A DNA stretch of 12,075 nucleotides from an uncultured Prevotellaceae bacterium (GCA_937893145.1 CALBJW010000096.1:1-12075), one strand, 5' to 3'. Positions 1 through 7,800 are shown, counted from the first letter of the stretch. The notes: a model not told the origin generated them from the sequence alone. Translations and numbers: made by a program.

Positions 1-589
1 CCTGCCACTCTTCCTTCCATTCGCCAAGTCCCATTGTGCAGATGCGAATGCCCTTGAACTGGTCGTAGTCGCCGAAGTTGACATTGAGGAATGTGCCGTA
101 TGGCAGACCTGTGGCGAGGACATGTTTCACGATTTGCTGAATGTATGGAGTCATGGCTGAGAAGTCGGCATCAGACTGTGTTCGCTGGCTGGAGAAGGCG
201 ATGCTTGGAACGCTCTTGATGGTGCCTTCGATGGCGATGCCTACGGTGCCTGAGTAGTGGGCATTGACGGCTGCATTATCGCCGTGATTGATGCCTCCAA
301 TGACGAGGTCGGGAGTGGCAGGTAGGAGTTTCTCGAACGCCATCTTGACGCAGTCGTCGGGTGTGCCTGAGCATGACCATACGGTCACACTACCCTTTCC
401 GTCGGTAGCTGCCTCCTCACGAATCTTCTTGATGCGTACGGGGGTGTGGGCACTAATGGAGAGTGATGCTCCCGAGCGTGCTGAGTCGGGAGCCACAATG
501 AATATGTCTGCCAACGGACGCAGCATCTCTGCCAAATCATTTATTCCTTTGGCTTGGTAGCCATCATCGTTTGAAAGAAGAAAAAGCAT
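1..589 (-). CDS. surE: 5'/3'-nucleotidase SurE, 3' part beyond the left edge
   Basis: SurE is a metal-dependent nucleoside 5'/3'-monophosphate phosphatase of the cytoplasm. The frame runs from ATG at 587-589 off the left edge, giving 196 codons of a protein usually about 250 residues long. The N-terminus carries the family signature LLSNDDGYQAKGI, with the metal-binding Asp pair at D8/D9. A Ser follows at S39 (APDSARSG), and the GGINHGDN loop has the conserved Asn at about residue 101. These match the catalytic set known in the family. The gene starts 7 nt after the lpxB stop, so it is co-transcribed with lpxB and rsmA. There is no Shine-Dalgarno; the leader is A/T-rich. The sequence is intact as far as it can be seen, and the C-terminal oligomerisation part lies outside the window. 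Confidence 0.96.
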   Translation of the reverse strand, partial: MLFLLSNDDGYQAKGINDLAEMLRPLADIFIVAPDSARSGASLSISAHTPVRIKKIREEAATDGKGSVTVWSCSGTPDDCVKMAFEKLLPATPDLVIGGINHGDNAAVNAHYSGTVGIAIEGTIKSVPSIAFSSQRTQSDADFSAMTPYIQQIVKHVLATGLPYGTFLNVNFGDYDQFKGIRICTMGLGEWKEEWQ

Positions 590-596
590 ATAATTG

Positions 597-1709
597 TTAT
601 TTTTGTTTTTGAATTAAATCCACCATCATTCGTGCTGCTCGTTGGCTTGCGCCTGGACCACCGAGGATGGTGTTCAACTCGTCATAGTCCTGGAGCATCT
701 TGTCGCGGCGTGAACCTCCGGGGAGGATGGCGGCAAGCTGGGCTGTGAGATGGTCGGGCGACATGGCGGCAGCAACGAGTTCAGTGACTGCAGGACGGTC
801 GAGAATGAGGTTGACGAGTGAGATGTACTTGACCTTGAGGAAGCGGCGAAGGAAACTGAAGATGTGGGCAGGACGCATGTAGTAGCACACGACCTGTGGG
901 GTGCCTATGATGGCGGTTTCGAGTGTTGCCGTACCTGAGGTGACGAGTGCTGCCGTTGCCTGCGAGAGTATGTCGTAGGTCTTGCCAAATTCGATGCGGA
1001 CATTGATGCCCTTTGGTATGAAGCGGTCGTATAACTCGCGTTCGATGTTTGGTGCTGCGGCAAGGACAAGTTCGTAGTCGGGGAACTGTGATGCTGCCAT
1101 GAGCATCTTGCTGAGATTGTCCTTTATCTCCTGTCGGCGAGAGCCTGAGAGGATGGCGATGGATGGGCGTTCGGACGACTGTCGTGAGTGCGACTCGAAA
1201 TGGTCATGAACCGCATCAACACAAGGGTTTCCGACATATTGCACATCGTAGTTGCGTGACTTGAACCACTCCACTTCGAAGGGCAGAATGGAGAAGAGTG
1301 CATCGACATCACGACGGATATTCTTGATGCGGTGTTCCTTCCATGCCCATATCTTTGGCGAGATGTAGTAGAACACCTTCGCTATCTTGTTGGCATGAAC
1401 ATACTGTGCTATCTTCAGATTGAAACCAGGGTAATCGACAAGGATGACCACATCGGGTTGCCACTGGCGTATGTCGTCCTTACACATCTGCATGTTCTTC
1501 AAGATGGTGCGGGCATGAAGAAGCACAGGGATGAACCCCATGTAGGCAAGTTCACGGTAGTGCTTGACAAGTGTGCCACCAACGGCTTGCATCTTGTCAC
1601 CACCAAAGAAGCGGAAGTCTGCCTGTGCATCTTCCTTCTTCAAGGCTGCCATAAGGTTCGAAGCATGTAGGTCACCCGATGCTTCACCTGCTATGATGTA
1701 GTATTTCAA
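597..1709 (-). CDS. lpxB: lipid-A-disaccharide synthase LpxB
   Basis: LpxB is a GT19-family glycosyltransferase that joins UDP-2,3-diacylglucosamine to lipid X to make the lipid A disaccharide at the inner face of the inner membrane. The 370 residues are close to the usual 380. Visible motifs, in order, are GEASGD (8-13), VDYPGFN (91-97), the YYISPKIWAWKEHRI block (114-128), LPFE (142-145), VGNPCVD (159-165), the donor-side SGSRRQEI (188-195), and TSGTATLE (258-265), which binds the UDP sugar. The start is TTG at 1707-1709: an in-frame TAA lies three codons upstream, and no ATG precedes the conserved GEASGD. It begins 20 nt after the rsmA stop and runs to 7 nt before surE. surE-lpxB adjacency is common in Bacteroidota. 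The gene implies an LPS- or LOS-bearing Gram-negative cell. Confidence 0.97.
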   Translation of the reverse strand: MKYYIIAGEASGDLHASNLMAALKKEDAQADFRFFGGDKMQAVGGTLVKHYRELAYMGFIPVLLHARTILKNMQMCKDDIRQWQPDVVILVDYPGFNLKIAQYVHANKIAKVFYYISPKIWAWKEHRIKNIRRDVDALFSILPFEVEWFKSRNYDVQYVGNPCVDAVHDHFESHSRQSSERPSIAILSGSRRQEIKDNLSKMLMAASQFPDYELVLAAAPNIERELYDRFIPKGINVRIEFGKTYDILSQATAALVTSGTATLETAIIGTPQVVCYYMRPAHIFSFLRRFLKVKYISLVNLILDRPAVTELVAAAMSPDHLTAQLAAILPGGSRRDKMLQDYDELNTILGGPGASQRAARMMVDLIQKQK

Positions 1710-1729
1710 GAGAAGTTATAAATTATAAG

Positions 1730-2521
1730 TTAGGAGTTGAGAGCTGAGACCCTGTTGGTAAGGTCGATATAGTCCTGTACAGAAAGTTGTTCGGGTCGTT
1801 TGTTGAAGAGTTCGTCAGCCAGCATTGGGCAGTCCTTGCCCACAATTTGCTTCATAGGATTGCGGAGCATCTTGCGACGCTGGGTGAAGACGGTCTTCAC
1901 GATGCGGCGGAAGAGTTTTTCGTCACATCCAAGCGACTCCTTGTTGTTGCGAGTGAGACGGATGACTGCCGACTTTACCTTTGGTGGCGGATTGAACACA
2001 TTCTCGTTGACGGTGAAGAGGTACTCCACATCGTACCATGCCTGAATAAGTACGGAAAGCACACCATAAACCTTCGAACCGGGTTCGGCTGCCATGCGCT
2101 CTGCCACCTCTTTCTGTATCATGCCCGTGCAACAAGGGATGAGTTCTTTGTTCTCGACCATCTTGAAGAATATCTGACTTGAGATATTATAAGGATAATT
2201 GCCCGTAAGCACGAACGGACGACCATCGAAGACGGTCTTGAGGTCCATCTGGAGGAAGTCGCCCTCGATGATGTTGTCGCCTAATTCTGGGAAATGGTCG
2301 TGAAGGTAAGGCACAGACTCAAAGTCTATTTCCACGACCTTAAATTCTCTGCCCTTCGGAATGATATATTGAGTCAACACACCCATGCCCGGACCAACCT
2401 CAAGGATAGGGAGGTCGGGACACGCATCAACAGTATCAGCAATATTCGATGCCACTTTCAGGTCAGTAAGGAAGTGCTGACCAAGAAATTTCTTTGGTTT
2501 TACGGAATTTTCGCTTTTCAC
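1730..2521 (-). CDS. rsmA: 16S rRNA (adenine1518-N6/adenine1519-N6)-dimethyltransferase RsmA (KsgA)
   Basis: RsmA dimethylates two adjacent adenosines in the 3' terminal helix of 16S rRNA, a late check on 30S subunit maturation; its loss is known to give kasugamycin resistance. The 263 residues contain the family opening FLGQHFLTD (12-20), the SAM-binding EVGPGMG (41-47), VEID (63-66) with the ribose-binding acid, EGDFL (86-90), and the catalytic NYPYNIS (108-114, the family's N-(L/Y)-P-Y-N). FNPPPKVKSAV (176-186) and the small C-terminal helical domain follow. The start is GTG at 2519-2521: an in-frame TAA lies six codons upstream, and no ATG precedes FLGQHF. It is the first gene of a minus-strand operon with lpxB and surE, reading from the divergent promoter at 2560-2592. 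Confidence 0.97.
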   Translation of the reverse strand: MKSENSVKPKKFLGQHFLTDLKVASNIADTVDACPDLPILEVGPGMGVLTQYIIPKGREFKVVEIDFESVPYLHDHFPELGDNIIEGDFLQMDLKTVFDGRPFVLTGNYPYNISSQIFFKMVENKELIPCCTGMIQKEVAERMAAEPGSKVYGVLSVLIQAWYDVEYLFTVNENVFNPPPKVKSAVIRLTRNNKESLGCDEKLFRRIVKTVFTQRRKMLRNPMKQIVGKDCPMLADELFNKRPEQLSVQDYIDLTNRVSALNS

Positions 2522-2554
2522 TTTGCTCTTTTCAGTTTAAAAATGTTACCTTTG
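2522..2554 (+). promoter_or_regulatory. Bacteroidetes-type promoter of the membrane protein-pepD-merR operon
   Basis: On the plus strand TTTG (2522-2525) and TACCTTTG (2547-2554) match the -33 and -7 elements, with a 21-bp spacer. Initiation would fall near 2561, leaving a leader of about 30 nt before the TTG start at 2593. The -33 element lies directly behind the rsmA start codon, so this promoter and the one for rsmA overlap and should compete for polymerase. Confidence 0.7.
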
Positions 2555-2564
2555 CAGTGCAAAG
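2550..2564. repeat. inverted repeat joining the two divergent -7 boxes
   Basis: CTTTGC-AGT-GCAAAG is a perfect 6-bp inverted repeat around a 3-bp centre. Extended outwards it covers TACCTTTGC / GCAAAGATA (2547-2567), with 8 of 9 positions paired. It contains most of the -7 element of both divergent promoters. Confidence 0.85.
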
Positions 2565-2592
2565 ATAAACATTTTTTACTTTACATACGCAA
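2560..2592 (-). promoter_or_regulatory. Bacteroidetes-type promoter of rsmA-lpxB-surE
   Basis: On the minus strand TATCTTTG (2560-2567) matches the Bacteroidetes -7 element TAnnTTTG. A TTG (2590-2592) lies 22 bp upstream as a -33 element, at the long end of the usual spacing. The predicted transcript would start near 2553, giving a leader of about 30 nt before the rsmA GTG. The -7 box forms one half of the palindrome shared with the opposing promoter. Confidence 0.65.
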
Positions 2593-3588
2593 TTGGACAA
2601 TAAGAAATATATAAAAAACACCCTAAACATCGCCATTCCATTCGTACTTGGAGGTGGAATACTGTACTGGATGTACCGAGGATTTGATTTCGAGGTGCTG
2701 CGCAGAACATTCTCTTCGGGCATGAACTGGTGGTGGATGATGCTGTCGATGATTCCGGGCATCATGGCTCAGACCTTTCGAGGAATACGATGGAGACAGA
2801 GTCTGGAGCCACTGGGTGAGCGTCCAAGCACGATGGACTGCATACATGCGGTGTTCATCTCGTATGCCACGAGTCTCATCATTCCACGAAGTGGCGAACT
2901 GACTCGATGTGGTGTGCTGGCGAAGTACGACGGCACATCGTTCTCGAAGGCTCTCGGAACGGTAGTCACAGAGCGTATCATCGACTCGCTCCTCCTGCTT
3001 GTCATCATTGCGCTGGTCATGATTTCGCAGTTGGGTGTGTTCCTGCATTTCTTTGAGGAGACAGGCACAAGCATCACGGACATACTGGCTGGATTTACCG
3101 CTACGGGATATATGGTCACAGCGCTCTGCCTTGTCATCACGATGGTATTCCTATGGATTGTGCTGCACAAGATAAAGTTCATGGCTCGCCTTCGTGAGAA
3201 GATGGACAACATGAAGGAGGGCATCATGTCGCTTCGACATGTGAAGAACAAGCCTCTCTTCGCCTTCTACACCGTAGCCATCTGGGCAGCATATTTCTTC
3301 CACTTCTGGATGACATTCCTGTGCTTCGACTTCATGTCGCCACTCGGCTTTGATGCCGCAGCGGTCAGTTTCATCGTGGGTAGCATATCGGTCATCGTAC
3401 CTACTCCAAACGGTGCGGGACCTTGGCACTTTGCCGTAAAGACTATACTTATATTATATGGCATAGCAGGAGTGGATGCCGAGACTTTTGTGCTGATAGT
3501 TCACACTCTGCAGACTGCTCTCGTACCTATCCTCGGCGTGTTCTCGCTAACATGCCTCTCGTTTAGAAAAACAATTAAAACAAAATAG
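2593..3588 (+). CDS. YbhN/LPG-synthase-TM-like integral membrane protein (UPF0104 family)
   Basis: This is a polytopic inner-membrane protein of 331 residues, resembling the lysylphosphatidylglycerol synthase transmembrane region (YbhN, AglD-like) family. Hydrophobic segments lie at about 10-27, 45-62, 83-99, 128-154, 170-192, 222-245, 255-275 and 298-320. The family signature PRSGELTRCGVLAKYDG (98-114) is followed by a conserved-looking TERIID (126-131); a second Pro/Gly-rich loop, PTPNGAGPWHF (270-280), lies near the C-terminus. No soluble aminoacyl-transfer domain is present, so it is not a full MprF; the substrate is unknown, and lipid or glycolipid handling is only a family-level guess. 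The start is TTG at 2593: the frame is closed by TAA at 2566-2568, and no ATG precedes the first membrane segment. pepD begins 4 nt after its stop. Arginine codons include nine CGA/AGA out of fourteen, unlike pepD. Confidence 0.88.
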   Translation: MDNKKYIKNTLNIAIPFVLGGGILYWMYRGFDFEVLRRTFSSGMNWWWMMLSMIPGIMAQTFRGIRWRQSLEPLGERPSTMDCIHAVFISYATSLIIPRSGELTRCGVLAKYDGTSFSKALGTVVTERIIDSLLLLVIIALVMISQLGVFLHFFEETGTSITDILAGFTATGYMVTALCLVITMVFLWIVLHKIKFMARLREKMDNMKEGIMSLRHVKNKPLFAFYTVAIWAAYFFHFWMTFLCFDFMSPLGFDAAAVSFIVGSISVIVPTPNGAGPWHFAVKTILILYGIAGVDAETFVLIVHTLQTALVPILGVFSLTCLSFRKTIKTK

Positions 3589-3592
3589 ACCT

Positions 3593-5056
3593 ATGGAAAT
3601 AAAAGAACTTAATCCTCAGATTGTGTGGAAGAACTTCTACGCTCTCACACAGATACCTCGCCCATCAGGACATACAGAAAAGGTAGCAGCATTCCTTGTT
3701 GACTTCGCCAAGCAGCATGGTGCTGAAGCATATATCGACGAAGCAGGTAATGTCATCATGACTAAGGCTGCCACTCCAGGATATGAGAACCGTGCCACTG
3801 CTGTGCTTCAGGCTCACATGGACATGGTGCCACAGAAGACTAAGGAGTCAACTCACAACTTCGAGACTGACCCACTGGATGTGTATATCGAGGACGGTTG
3901 GGTGACTGCACGCAACACTACTCTCGGTGCTGACGACGGTATGGGTGTGGCTGCTGCTATGGCGGTCATCGAGGATGAATCGGTGGAGCATGGTCCTATC
4001 GAGGTTCTCATCACTCGTGACGAGGAGACTGGTATGTTTGGTGCTTTCGGCTTGAAGGCTGATGCCCTCAAGGGTAAGTATCTCCTCAACCTCGACTCAG
4101 AGACTGAGGGCGAAATCACTATCGGTTGTGCTGGCGGTATGGATGTGGTTTGTACTATGGAGTATCAGCCACTCGGCATCGAACCAGAGAACATGGTGGC
4201 TTATCGCCTGAACATCAAGGGACTCTATGGTGGTCACTCAGGTCTTGAGATTTGTGAAGGTCGTGCTAATGCCAACAAACTCATGGCACGCGTACTCTTC
4301 GCTACAGTAAACACTCAGCTCGCTTGTCTCTGCACTTGGACTGGTGGCAATATGCGCAACGCTATTCCTCGTGACGGTGAAGCGGTGGTTGTTGTTCCTT
4401 CTATGCACGAAGAGAAGTTCCTCGACATCGTTGCTAAGTGTCAGGAGACTTTCGCTAAGGAATACAACGACATTGAGAAGGAGGGTGTGCAACTCACAGC
4501 CACTCGTCTTGATGAGGTGCCAGCACAGGCTCTTCCTCTCGACATTCAGGAGAACATCATCAATGCCATCATGGCTGCTCACGACGGTGTGCTTCGCTAC
4601 TGTCCTACAATGCCTGAACTCGTTGAGACATCGAGCAACCTCGCTATCGTGAACATCGCTGACGGTAAGGCTGAAATCGACATTCTTGCTCGTTCGTCGG
4701 CAGACTCAATGAAGACATATCTCTGCAATGGTCTCGTGGCTTGTTTCTCTATGGCTGGTATGCATGTAGAACTCTCAGGCGGTTATGGTGGTTGGATGCC
4801 AAATCCAAGCAGCAAACTCGTTGCCATGATGGGCGACATCTACGAGAAGATGTATGGCAAGCGTCCTATCATCTCGGCTTGTCACGCTGGTCTTGAGTGT
4901 GGTATCTTTGCTCCAAACTATCCAAACATGGATATGGCTTCGTTCGGTCCTACTCTCGTTTCTCCACATACTCCAAGCGAGGCTTGTAAGATTGACACAG
5001 TTGAGCGTTTCTACAACTTCGTGCTTGAGATTCTCAAGAATATCCCAGAAGAATAA
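3593..5056 (+). CDS. pepD: aminoacyl-histidine dipeptidase (Xaa-His dipeptidase), M20 family
   Basis: PepD is a cytoplasmic two-metal peptidase that hydrolyses dipeptides, typically Xaa-His such as carnosine. The 487 residues match the family length (about 485). The active-site set is complete: H75 and D77 in QAHMDM, bridging D114 in LGADDG, general base E144 and ligand E145 in RDEETG, D168 in NLDSE, and a C-terminal His, most likely H459 in SPHTPSE. The central lid/dimerisation domain covers about residues 185-390 (YGGHSGLE near 212-219). The ATG lies 4 nt after the upstream stop, so translation is probably coupled. The gene ends with tandem TAA TAA. All fourteen arginines use CGT or CGC, and GCT/GGT are frequent, a pattern expected of a highly expressed gene and unlike its operon partner. 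Confidence 0.96.
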   Translation: MEIKELNPQIVWKNFYALTQIPRPSGHTEKVAAFLVDFAKQHGAEAYIDEAGNVIMTKAATPGYENRATAVLQAHMDMVPQKTKESTHNFETDPLDVYIEDGWVTARNTTLGADDGMGVAAAMAVIEDESVEHGPIEVLITRDEETGMFGAFGLKADALKGKYLLNLDSETEGEITIGCAGGMDVVCTMEYQPLGIEPENMVAYRLNIKGLYGGHSGLEICEGRANANKLMARVLFATVNTQLACLCTWTGGNMRNAIPRDGEAVVVVPSMHEEKFLDIVAKCQETFAKEYNDIEKEGVQLTATRLDEVPAQALPLDIQENIINAIMAAHDGVLRYCPTMPELVETSSNLAIVNIADGKAEIDILARSSADSMKTYLCNGLVACFSMAGMHVELSGGYGGWMPNPSSKLVAMMGDIYEKMYGKRPIISACHAGLECGIFAPNYPNMDMASFGPTLVSPHTPSEACKIDTVERFYNFVLEILKNIPEE

Positions 5057-5068
5057 TAACAACGGCTT

Positions 5069-5416
5069 ATGCTTAACAAAGATAAGAACCTCAAACTATA
5101 CTACTCCATTAGTGAGGTGGCAAAGATGTTTGATGTGACAGAAACGGCTCTCCGCTATTGGGAGAAGGAGTTTCCTGACTACATCACTCCTAAGAAGGCT
5201 GGACGCGGCATTCGCCAATACACTAAGGAGAATATCGAACAGGTGAAACTGGTCATCCACCTTGTCAAGGAGAAGGGAATGACTCTGCAAGGTGCGCGCG
5301 AAACGCTCCGTCGCGACAAGGAGGGCACCGGCAAGCGTCTTGAAGTAATCGAAAGACTCAAGCGCGTGAGGGATGAACTCCAAGAAATAAATAAGAACCT
5401 GAATGGTTTGGTGTAA
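5069..5416 (+). CDS. small MerR-type transcriptional regulator
   Basis: This is a DNA-binding protein of 115 residues. A MerR winged helix-turn-helix occupies about residues 10-80: YYSISEVAKMFDVTETALRYWE contains the helix-turn-helix, and RGIRQYTKENIEQV is the wing, with the typical (R)-Y-T entry into helix 3. A basic, charged helix at about 90-112 (RLEVIERLKRVRDELQEINK) looks like the antiparallel dimer coiled coil. There is no C-terminal effector domain and no cysteine at all, so metal or redox sensing like classical MerR is unlikely; ligand and targets are unknown. It starts 12 nt after pepD and is the last gene of the plus-strand operon. Its stop is 2 nt before the heptad stem-loop. Confidence 0.93.
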   Translation: MLNKDKNLKLYYSISEVAKMFDVTETALRYWEKEFPDYITPKKAGRGIRQYTKENIEQVKLVIHLVKEKGMTLQGARETLRRDKEGTGKRLEVIERLKRVRDELQEINKNLNGLV

Positions 5417-5418
5417 AG

Positions 5419-5528
5419 TAAGTGAAGAGTGAAAAGTGAAAAGTGAAAAATCTCCTACCGGAAGAGAATGACCTCTTGCTCCAATGCGGTAGCAAATTTT
5501 TCACTTTTCACTTTTCACTTTTCACTTA
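5419..5528. terminator. large stem-loop between convergent operons, probable bidirectional terminator
   Basis: The arms 5419-5450 and 5497-5528 are inverted copies with 31 of 32 positions paired; the one mismatch is a G in the left arm at 5427. Each arm is four GTGAAAA heptads (left 5422-5449; right, complementary, 5498-5525). The 46-nt loop holds two smaller stems: CTACCG (5455-5460) with CGGTAG (5487-5492), and AAGAG (5462-5466) with CTCTT (5473-5477). It starts 2 nt after the merR stop and ends 5 nt before the rel stop on the other strand. Because each arm ends in a T-rich run when read outward on its strand, termination in both directions is plausible. This is inferred from structure and position. 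Confidence 0.72.
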
Positions 5529-5533
5529 TAAAT

Positions 5534-7783
5534 TTATATTCTCGCTACTTCCTTTACATCAGGAATCTTTTTGAGACTGAAGATAATGTCATCGACCTCC
5601 TTGGTGTCATGGACATAGATAGAAATGACACTTTCGAAGATGCCATCCTTCACCTCTATCTCAAGACGACGGATATTGACATTATGAAGTTGGGAGATAA
5701 CTTGGGTAATCTGGTTCAAGAGTCCCATCTTGTCAAGTCCCTTCATCTCGATGTCTGCCTGGAACTGCATCTGGTTGCCCATAACCCAACGAGCAGCAAG
5801 AACACGATTGCCATGCTTTGCCTTGAGGCCCTGTGCCTGCTGGCAGTCGAGTTTGTGAACAACGATGTGCTTGTCATCGTCGATATAACCCATGACATTA
5901 TCACCAGGAATAGGTTTGCAACAGTCACAAAGTGTGTAAAGGTTGCGAACAGAATCCTCATTGAGTTCGAGAACCTGCTTTCTGTCAAAGGACGAATCAG
6001 CTACAAGCAAGGTATTGGAAGCAGTCTTGTTCTTGTCGCCCTTCTTCCTTCCAAACGAGAAGAGGCGTTTCCATGTTGCTTCCTCCTTCTTGCGAAGAGC
6101 ATTGATGTCGTTCTGTCCAAGAACAATCTTGCCTTCACCAATAGCAGCGTAGAGTTGTTCTGAGCGAGTGAACTCATGCAGATTGGTGAGTTTCTCAACG
6201 ACCTCTGTATCACGAACGATGTCATTCTTCTTCAAGAACTCATCGAGCATAGCATCGCCCTTCTGCAGATTCTCCTTCTCTTCACGACGGAGAACGGACA
6301 TAATCTTTGTCGTTGCCTTGGCTGTAGTGGCAATGTCCAACCAAGAACGCTGAACATGTGCTGCCTTCGAGGTGATAATCTCGACCTGATCGCCCGACTG
6401 AAGGACATGACTGATTGGCACGAGCTTATGGTTCACCTTAGCACCAATGCAATGTGTGCCGACAAGTGTGTGGATGGAGAATGCGAAGTCGAGTGCTGTG
6501 GCTCCTGCTGGCATGGTTCGTAACTCACCCTTTGGTGTGAAGACAAATATCTCCTGTGCAAAGAGGTTGAGTTTGATGGTGTCGAGGAAGTCCATCGCAT
6601 CTGGCTGTGGGTCGTCAAGTATCTCCTTGATGGTAGTGAGCCACTTGTCAAGTTCGTTCTCACTTGCCTCCTTGCCCTTGTCTCCTTCCTTATATTTCCA
6701 GTGGGCGGCAAATCCCTTTTCGGCAATCTCATCCATGCGCTGAGAACGAATCTGACATTCTATCCATTCGCCCTTATTTGACATGAGAGTGACATGAAGT
6801 GCCTGATAACCATTTGCCTTAGGACGGGAAATCCAGTCGCGAAGACGGTCTGGATGCGACTTGTATATCTTACAAGCAGCAACATAAATGTCGAAACATT
6901 CGTTGAGTTCGGTAGAGAGGTCGTGTGGTTCAAAGATGATACGAACAGCAAGGATGTCGTATATCTCCTCGAAAGAAATGTGCTTCTTCTGAATTTTTCG
7001 CCAGATGGAGTAAGGCGACTTGATGCGTTGTTTGATGGTATATTTTATGCCTTTCTTATCGAGTTGAGCTCGGATAGGAGCGGTGAACTCATCAAACACG
7101 GTATTACGCTCTGCCTTGGTAGCCTCAAGTTTCTTGATGATTTGAGCATAGTCATCAGGATGTTCGTACTTGAACGAGAGGTCCTCGAGTTCGGTCTTGA
7201 TGGAGTTGAGTCCGAGTCGATGTGCCAGCGGAGCATAAATATAAAGTGTCTCACCAGCAATCTTATATTGCTTATTGATTGCCTGAGCGCCGAGAGTACG
7301 CATATTGTGCAGACGGTCGGCAATCTTGATGAGGATGACACGAATGTCATCACTCATTGTGAGAAGAAGTTTCTTGAAGTTTTCTGCTTGTTCAGATGCG
7401 TGTTCTCCAAAGATACCACCCGATATCTTTGTGAGTCCATCGACAATCTGCGCAATCTTTGGTCCGAACATGTTAGCTATGTCCTCAACGGTGTAGTCTG
7501 TGTCTTCAACTACATCGTGAAGGAGAGCCGAACAGATAGATGTGGAACCAAGTCCTATCTCGCTGCACACGATTTGTGCCACAGCAAGTGGATGCATGAT
7601 GTATGGTTCGCCCGACAAGCGACGCACACCCTTATGGGCATGGCGGGCAAAGTTGAATGCCTTAGTGATAAGGTCAACCTTCTTGCGATGAGGAGAGGCA
7701 AGATAAGAATCGATGAGATGCTGGAAGGTCTGCTCAATGAGCTGTTCTTCTTCTGCCTCGTGGGTTAATATCTTTTCTTCCAT
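5534..7783 (-). CDS. rel: bifunctional (p)ppGpp synthetase/hydrolase, Rel/SpoT (RSH) family
   Basis: Rel makes (p)ppGpp from ATP and GDP/GTP, and degrades it, setting the stringent response. The 749 residues have the full long-RSH layout. The hydrolase HD domain (about 40-190) has an intact active site: H64 in YIMHP, H89-D90 in LLHDVVEDT, and D156 in KIADRLHN. The synthetase domain (about 235-360) has RIKSPYSIWRK (253-263), PKANGYQALH (321-330) and ECQIRS (342-347). The TGS domain is about 411-472. A Cys-rich CDCCKPIPGD motif (619-628, zinc-finger/RIS region) and a C-terminal ACT domain (about 674-749) follow. With the hydrolase residues retained it should be bifunctional; whether the synthetase is strongly active cannot be judged here. 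The ATG starts 17 nt after mltD, and the gene ends at the heptad stem-loop. Confidence 0.97.
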   Translation of the reverse strand: MEEKILTHEAEEEQLIEQTFQHLIDSYLASPHRKKVDLITKAFNFARHAHKGVRRLSGEPYIMHPLAVAQIVCSEIGLGSTSICSALLHDVVEDTDYTVEDIANMFGPKIAQIVDGLTKISGGIFGEHASEQAENFKKLLLTMSDDIRVILIKIADRLHNMRTLGAQAINKQYKIAGETLYIYAPLAHRLGLNSIKTELEDLSFKYEHPDDYAQIIKKLEATKAERNTVFDEFTAPIRAQLDKKGIKYTIKQRIKSPYSIWRKIQKKHISFEEIYDILAVRIIFEPHDLSTELNECFDIYVAACKIYKSHPDRLRDWISRPKANGYQALHVTLMSNKGEWIECQIRSQRMDEIAEKGFAAHWKYKEGDKGKEASENELDKWLTTIKEILDDPQPDAMDFLDTIKLNLFAQEIFVFTPKGELRTMPAGATALDFAFSIHTLVGTHCIGAKVNHKLVPISHVLQSGDQVEIITSKAAHVQRSWLDIATTAKATTKIMSVLRREEKENLQKGDAMLDEFLKKNDIVRDTEVVEKLTNLHEFTRSEQLYAAIGEGKIVLGQNDINALRKKEEATWKRLFSFGRKKGDKNKTASNTLLVADSSFDRKQVLELNEDSVRNLYTLCDCCKPIPGDNVMGYIDDDKHIVVHKLDCQQAQGLKAKHGNRVLAARWVMGNQMQFQADIEMKGLDKMGLLNQITQVISQLHNVNIRRLEIEVKDGIFESVISIYVHDTKEVDDIIFSLKKIPDVKEVARI

Positions 7784-7800
7784 AAGCAGAGATGATTAAA

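Noticed and set aside
4879..4910. Promoter-like TTG, 21 bp, TATCTTTG inside pepD, possible internal promoter for merR
   Set aside because: TATCTTTG here is the normal coding of Gly-Ile-Phe-Ala in a conserved pepD motif and recurs in rel for similar residues, so the match is likely a coding coincidence.
5468..6163. A 231-codon plus-strand open frame beginning in the heptad stem-loop
   Set aside because: Antisense to the 3' part of rel, its first residues are translated repeat, and no known motif is seen.
7408..7431. Inverted repeat CAAAGATA / TATCTTTG within rel
   Set aside because: It falls in conserved hydrolase-domain codons (Lys-Ile-Ser-Gly-Gly-Ile-Phe-Gly), so it is explained by the protein sequence and needs no regulatory reading.
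6794..7768. A 324-codon open frame on the plus strand, antisense to rel
   Set aside because: It lies wholly within rel, whose domains and active-site residues are all recognisable, and its translation shows no domain or plausible composition. Long antisense frames arise from codon bias in the true gene.
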